Source: Protonemura montana
Taxonomy: Eukaryota; Arthropoda; Insecta; Plecoptera; Nemouridae
Length of the DNA stretch: 64,000 bases
Reading direction: 5' to 3'
Assembly: GCA_947568835.1 (NCBI GenBank)
Contig: OX387602.1
Span: forward strand, 6,790,570-6,854,569
This document shows positions 60,201-64,000 of the stretch, piece after piece. Within the stretch, counting starts at the first letter, position 1. Each line of letters begins with the position of its first letter. The notes under the pieces were generated by a model. It saw only the letters and a program-made list of their open reading frames with translations, made no database searches and had not been told where the DNA came from. The translations under genes and the position numbers were made by a program.

Positions 60201-63200
60201 CGGCCACCTCCGCCGCCCCCCACCGCCGCCGAACTCTGCTACTTTTGTGTGGCTTAGCTGCAGTGCGCATTGAGGATGTAAATTACAGGTCCCGTGTGTT
60301 TACTGAAACTTTGTTTTTTTTTCTCATGAAAGAAGGGGAAGAAAAGAGGAACAGAAAGTGAGCCTCTGCAGTAGATGTCCTATACACGCTTGGAAACTTG
60401 ATTCCAATCTCTTCCAGCTTACACTGCGTCAGCTGTATTCATAATGTAGATTGCAGATGTCTGCCCGGCGTGGGTCGTGCACCGGTGACAAAATATCACC
60501 CCCGTGTCAATTTATTGCTTTCATATATCGATTGGCGAACACCAGCTTTTAAGCCCTCCTTCACAGAGATTTTGCGTCCCATGAATTTAAATTAGATTCA
60601 GTACACAACACCATGCCCGCACGCGTTTTAATTACAACGGTGTCAGACTGGTACATTTTAATAAATTAATTACAAGTAAATTGCTTTGCGTATGCAGTCA
60701 CACAGTTCTAATTATAGTTTGCTAGGCCGTGCTGTGGTCCACTAACTCCTGTGCAGCGCAGCGCGTCGAGGGATTAAAAGTAGCTGCATCTGCGTTGCTT
60801 GCACGCCGTCCGAAAATAACGTCTGCAGTTTGGTGCACAAGTTATTGGCACGTGCTTCGAATAGCTGAAGTGATGGTCACTGAGCATTGTGATTAGAGAG
60901 TAGCGACTGTATTGGGAGTGTGGCTAGCCGTTATTTGGGTTGGCCATTGATACGCAATCACTCATTGGTAATGGCGGTTAATCCTATCGAGCATTCGTGT
61001 CCCTGCATTGATATCAGTTCATGAAAGAATTTCCAATTCTGATTTAAGTAGCCGAATTTCAAAATATTTGTTATGTCTCAAACAAATTTACAAAATTGTT
61101 ATAATTGGTAGAAAAATTCTTATAATAGCTCGAAAAAGCAAAATATTTTAGCACGAAAAAAGCTTTAGAGCTTAAGGAAAATGGTGGACATCTTGGAGAT
61201 GATTTGTAGTGTTTTAAGTGACAGTTGGCCAGCATGTCACCCCAAAGCGACCGTTGGCGCCTCTGACGGAGACGTATGGTCCCCCGCTCGACCGAGTATT
61301 CTCCAATCAGTTTGGGCCTCGAGTTTTCCTCTACGAGCCTAAACAGCGAAACAAGTACATCTTACCGAGAATTTGTCCATATTTATTTAGTCTGGCAACA
61401 AACACAGTTAGTTACCCGCTGTGTGTTACCGCTTTTGCAAAATCATGGCTGACGTGCTGTGTTGAACCGGCCGAGCTACCCTCTCTCCCCTGAGCGCCGA
61501 CTCTCCGTGGTTTTGAGCTGTCGCAGCTGGCCAATGAAGCCGGGGGGCTGCGCCTCCTGCGCCGGCTGAGCTCGCATGAATAGCGCCCGCCGAACTGGCC
61601 GAGCGGGCTTGTGCATTATGTACCCAGCCGGGGGTACGTGCCCGCAATACCTCCGCCATAGTTGGTTGCCTAGCTAGCTAACTGACATCGGCTCCACTCC
61701 AACCAACGCTCGCATTCATGTACCCATATTCCAATTTTTTAAAGCCGGGCTTAGCGTGTCGGAAATGACAAAGTTTTTTTGGGAAAACGTGCCGCTGCAA
61801 CTGCAACGCAACGTTTCCGGCGCGTTGGTAATCCTACGGCATAGATGAGCCGCCACGTACTTTGCCACTAGCTGCATTTACCAACATTTGTGTCATGATA
61901 ATAATTACTATGTATGGTGTGCACTAACATTCACGGAGAGATAGTTTGGAATGATAATTTTGTGACTTGTTAAGCTAATTTAACCGCCCGACGATCTACT
62001 TAAATTTCGACCCGAAATGATATCCGGTACTACGTTTCTTTGTGAACCCACGACACTTGGTGTATTATGTCGCATCACGCCAAACTTCTCCGGCAGTGAT
62101 GCACAGTGTCACACACATTTTACTCTTCGCTTCGTCCCGAGCTAATTCCTCCATGACCCACGTCACGTGACTGCCTGTCATCGCTAGGCTGATGGCGCGT
62201 ATTTTTCCGTCTTGGCCTCCCATTACTTTATTAACTCAAGCCCTAAGTACACGCCACACGATGCCTTCATTATACCAGCCAGCGCGCGTACTTCGATCGT
62301 CATCGGCCGCCATTGCCTTGCTCATCTCATCTTGATGATCGCATTGCCTCGCGTCCCGTCGAGTTTAGCAGATGTTCACGACGTGTAGTTCGATGCTTAA
62401 ATATAGCCCGAGTTTTGCAGCATCCAGAGCGACATTGGTGCCGTTTAGCCGTTCACACAGGAATAACCCTGGGCTGACTGACGCAACGCAACCCCACTGC
62501 TGTGGTTCGGTTGCCCACTGGGATGGGCCGCGATGGATGGGACGGGACACTGAATACGTACGTGGAGCGATTTCGTTGCGTCGAACCGACTCCCTACGCA
62601 CCCATGACCGTGTCAGCTGCCAATACATGTCGATGCGAACCAATAATCAATGCTGCATGTACTCTTGACATGTATGGCGCGTACGCGATGCTAGTAGGAA
62701 AGCACACCATGGGAGGTGATGCCCCTCCAATGCTGCACACGGGTGTACTATGGATCTGTTTGGAAATTAGCATTTTTAGACAGGTTTCAAAATTCGTGGC
62801 ACCGAGCCAATCATATAATCGCTCGTCCATCATCCTCAAGAGCATCGTGAAAATGATCAAAATTTTTATGTGGAAAACCGCGTTCTGCGGACAAAATAGT
62901 GCGTCATGGTTTCACCATCAAAATAAATAATTTGGCGCATGGCGCCGCCCGCTTTTTGCAAAGTGGGGTGTGAGTGGCGAGAAGAAAGATGTATGACGGA
63001 TGTCTTATTTGCGAGCAATCATCACTACAGTGCTTCTTCATTTCAAACGAGTGGAAATTTAGGAGCGGCAGATTCACCATCTCATCTAAATGCAATCAGC
63101 GCGCGGCAGAGAATTCAGCTGTGCTTTCCATTACAACCGAATAAGATATCTTGTCGCCAATTGCTTCTCCTTTTGCGACGTGCACGCGCTACCACCCCCA

Positions 63201-64000
63201 TCCCCGCACCCACCCTCGTTTATTGTTCTATTTGCGAGGCAGAAGCCAGGTAATTGGTCGTTTCGCCCGTTGCCGAGCGGTTGCCTCGTTATTTCTCTGC
63301 ACCTTCACCTATCAGGATCCGACTCGTACAAAGCGTTCTTTTAATGGCACACTTCGCTAATAAGTCACGTGCTTTCACCACCAGGTTGATTGTGTGCGAT
63401 CGCTATCACTTTGTCCGATCCCTGAATACGCACCGACATCTTGAGTCGCGCTCGGCTCCGAAAAGAAACTCACTGTTACATAGCCCGATTTTATTTGTGG
63501 AGAAAAATCGCTTTATTGAATAACGTAAACACTTTTGACTGTTAGTTTACACGTACGTGCTAGCTTGGTATGGCGTCGTTGCCGCCTCCGCCGCGTGTTC
63601 CATGTAAAACAGGAAGGACATGTGGGTTGTGTGAAACGTCGCCGGGTGCAGAGTGTTGTGTGCAAGAGACGACGCCGCCGAGAGGATCGTGCCTCCTTTG
63701 ATGGTCGTGCGTGGACGTGTACGTACAGCGTCTAAACGAATGATTAGATTCGGAAATAGATCGTCCCTCGGCATTGTTGAAAGACGTGTTCCAGGTCACG
63801 CTGTGCTCCCTGCCTTTTCATCCCGTCGAGCAGATTCGTGAAGCGATTTTATTCCAATTTTCAAGTACATTCTTAGCTCATCCAATCTGTCATTACTATC
63901 GACAAGTTTGTTCAATTTTGCATGGATTTGTGCGAGCCGGGAGCGGGCCATAGCTCGCTTTAAAAAGGAATCGAACCGCGATTCTTCGTCTCCGAGCTCT
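57214..64000. other. Terminal 6.8 kb, probably intronic
   Basis: Contains a G19 tract at 57332-57350 and scattered GC-rich islets (57400-58150, 60000-60250, 63550-63720). No supported coding exon found on either strand. If the 57.2-kb exon is real, this is its first downstream intron. Confidence 0.5.
57332..57350. repeat. Poly-G tract, G19
   Basis: Uninterrupted G run, about 120 bases after the exon-like donor. Confidence 0.95.

Noticed and set aside
63940-64000. tRNA-like B box GGTTCGATTCC on minus
   Set aside because: The T-arm does not pair, and no A box is visible before the window ends.
1-64000. CRISPR arrays, operons or bacterial insertion sequences
   Set aside because: No regularly spaced repeats, no Shine-Dalgarno-led ORF chains; all real genes are spliced and eukaryotic.

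Overview
This is a eukaryotic, almost certainly arthropod (probably insect) genomic window. The evidence is spliced genes with GT-AG introns, a protein matching the insect form of outspread/MPRIP, a 5S-rRNA-derived SINE, microsatellites and long poly-C/poly-G tracts. There are no bacterial, phage or CRISPR features. The species cannot be named from the sequence alone.

Layout. (1) 67-842, minus: a complete three-exon TMEM11 (mitochondrial membrane organiser, Drosophila PMI) of 178 aa. (2) 843-1682: a divergent promoter shared with the next gene. (3) 1683-35696, plus: a complete eleven-exon orthologue of Drosophila outspread (osp) / vertebrate MPRIP, 2064 aa. It has an N-terminal Cys motif, two PH domains and a long coiled-coil C-terminus. 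Every exon join keeps frame. Introns 1-3 are very long (13.8, 5.6 and 4.6 kb); the 3' part is compact. (4) 18742-19090, minus, inside osp intron 2: a two-exon nested gene for an unrecognised 83-aa single-pass membrane protein. (5) 26284-26690, minus, inside osp intron 4: a 5S-derived SINE. (6) 36297-36863, minus: three small exons giving a 116-aa secreted six-cysteine protein, tail-to-tail with osp. (7) 37.3-64 kb: mostly non-coding, with a probable 5' exon (37342-37522), one well-bordered orphan exon (44664-44738) and an exon-like segment at 57155-57213. These probably belong to plus-strand genes whose main bodies lie outside the window.

How the genes relate. TMEM11 (mitochondrial shape) and osp (actin/myosin scaffold) are housekeeping-like and seem to share a promoter. 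The nested membrane-protein gene and the secreted Cys-rich gene are the least familiar items. Both are built from exons too short or too fragmented to stand out as long ORFs, and were recognised from splice signals plus coding content. Most other ORFs of 60-170 codons in the window look like chance or antisense readings.
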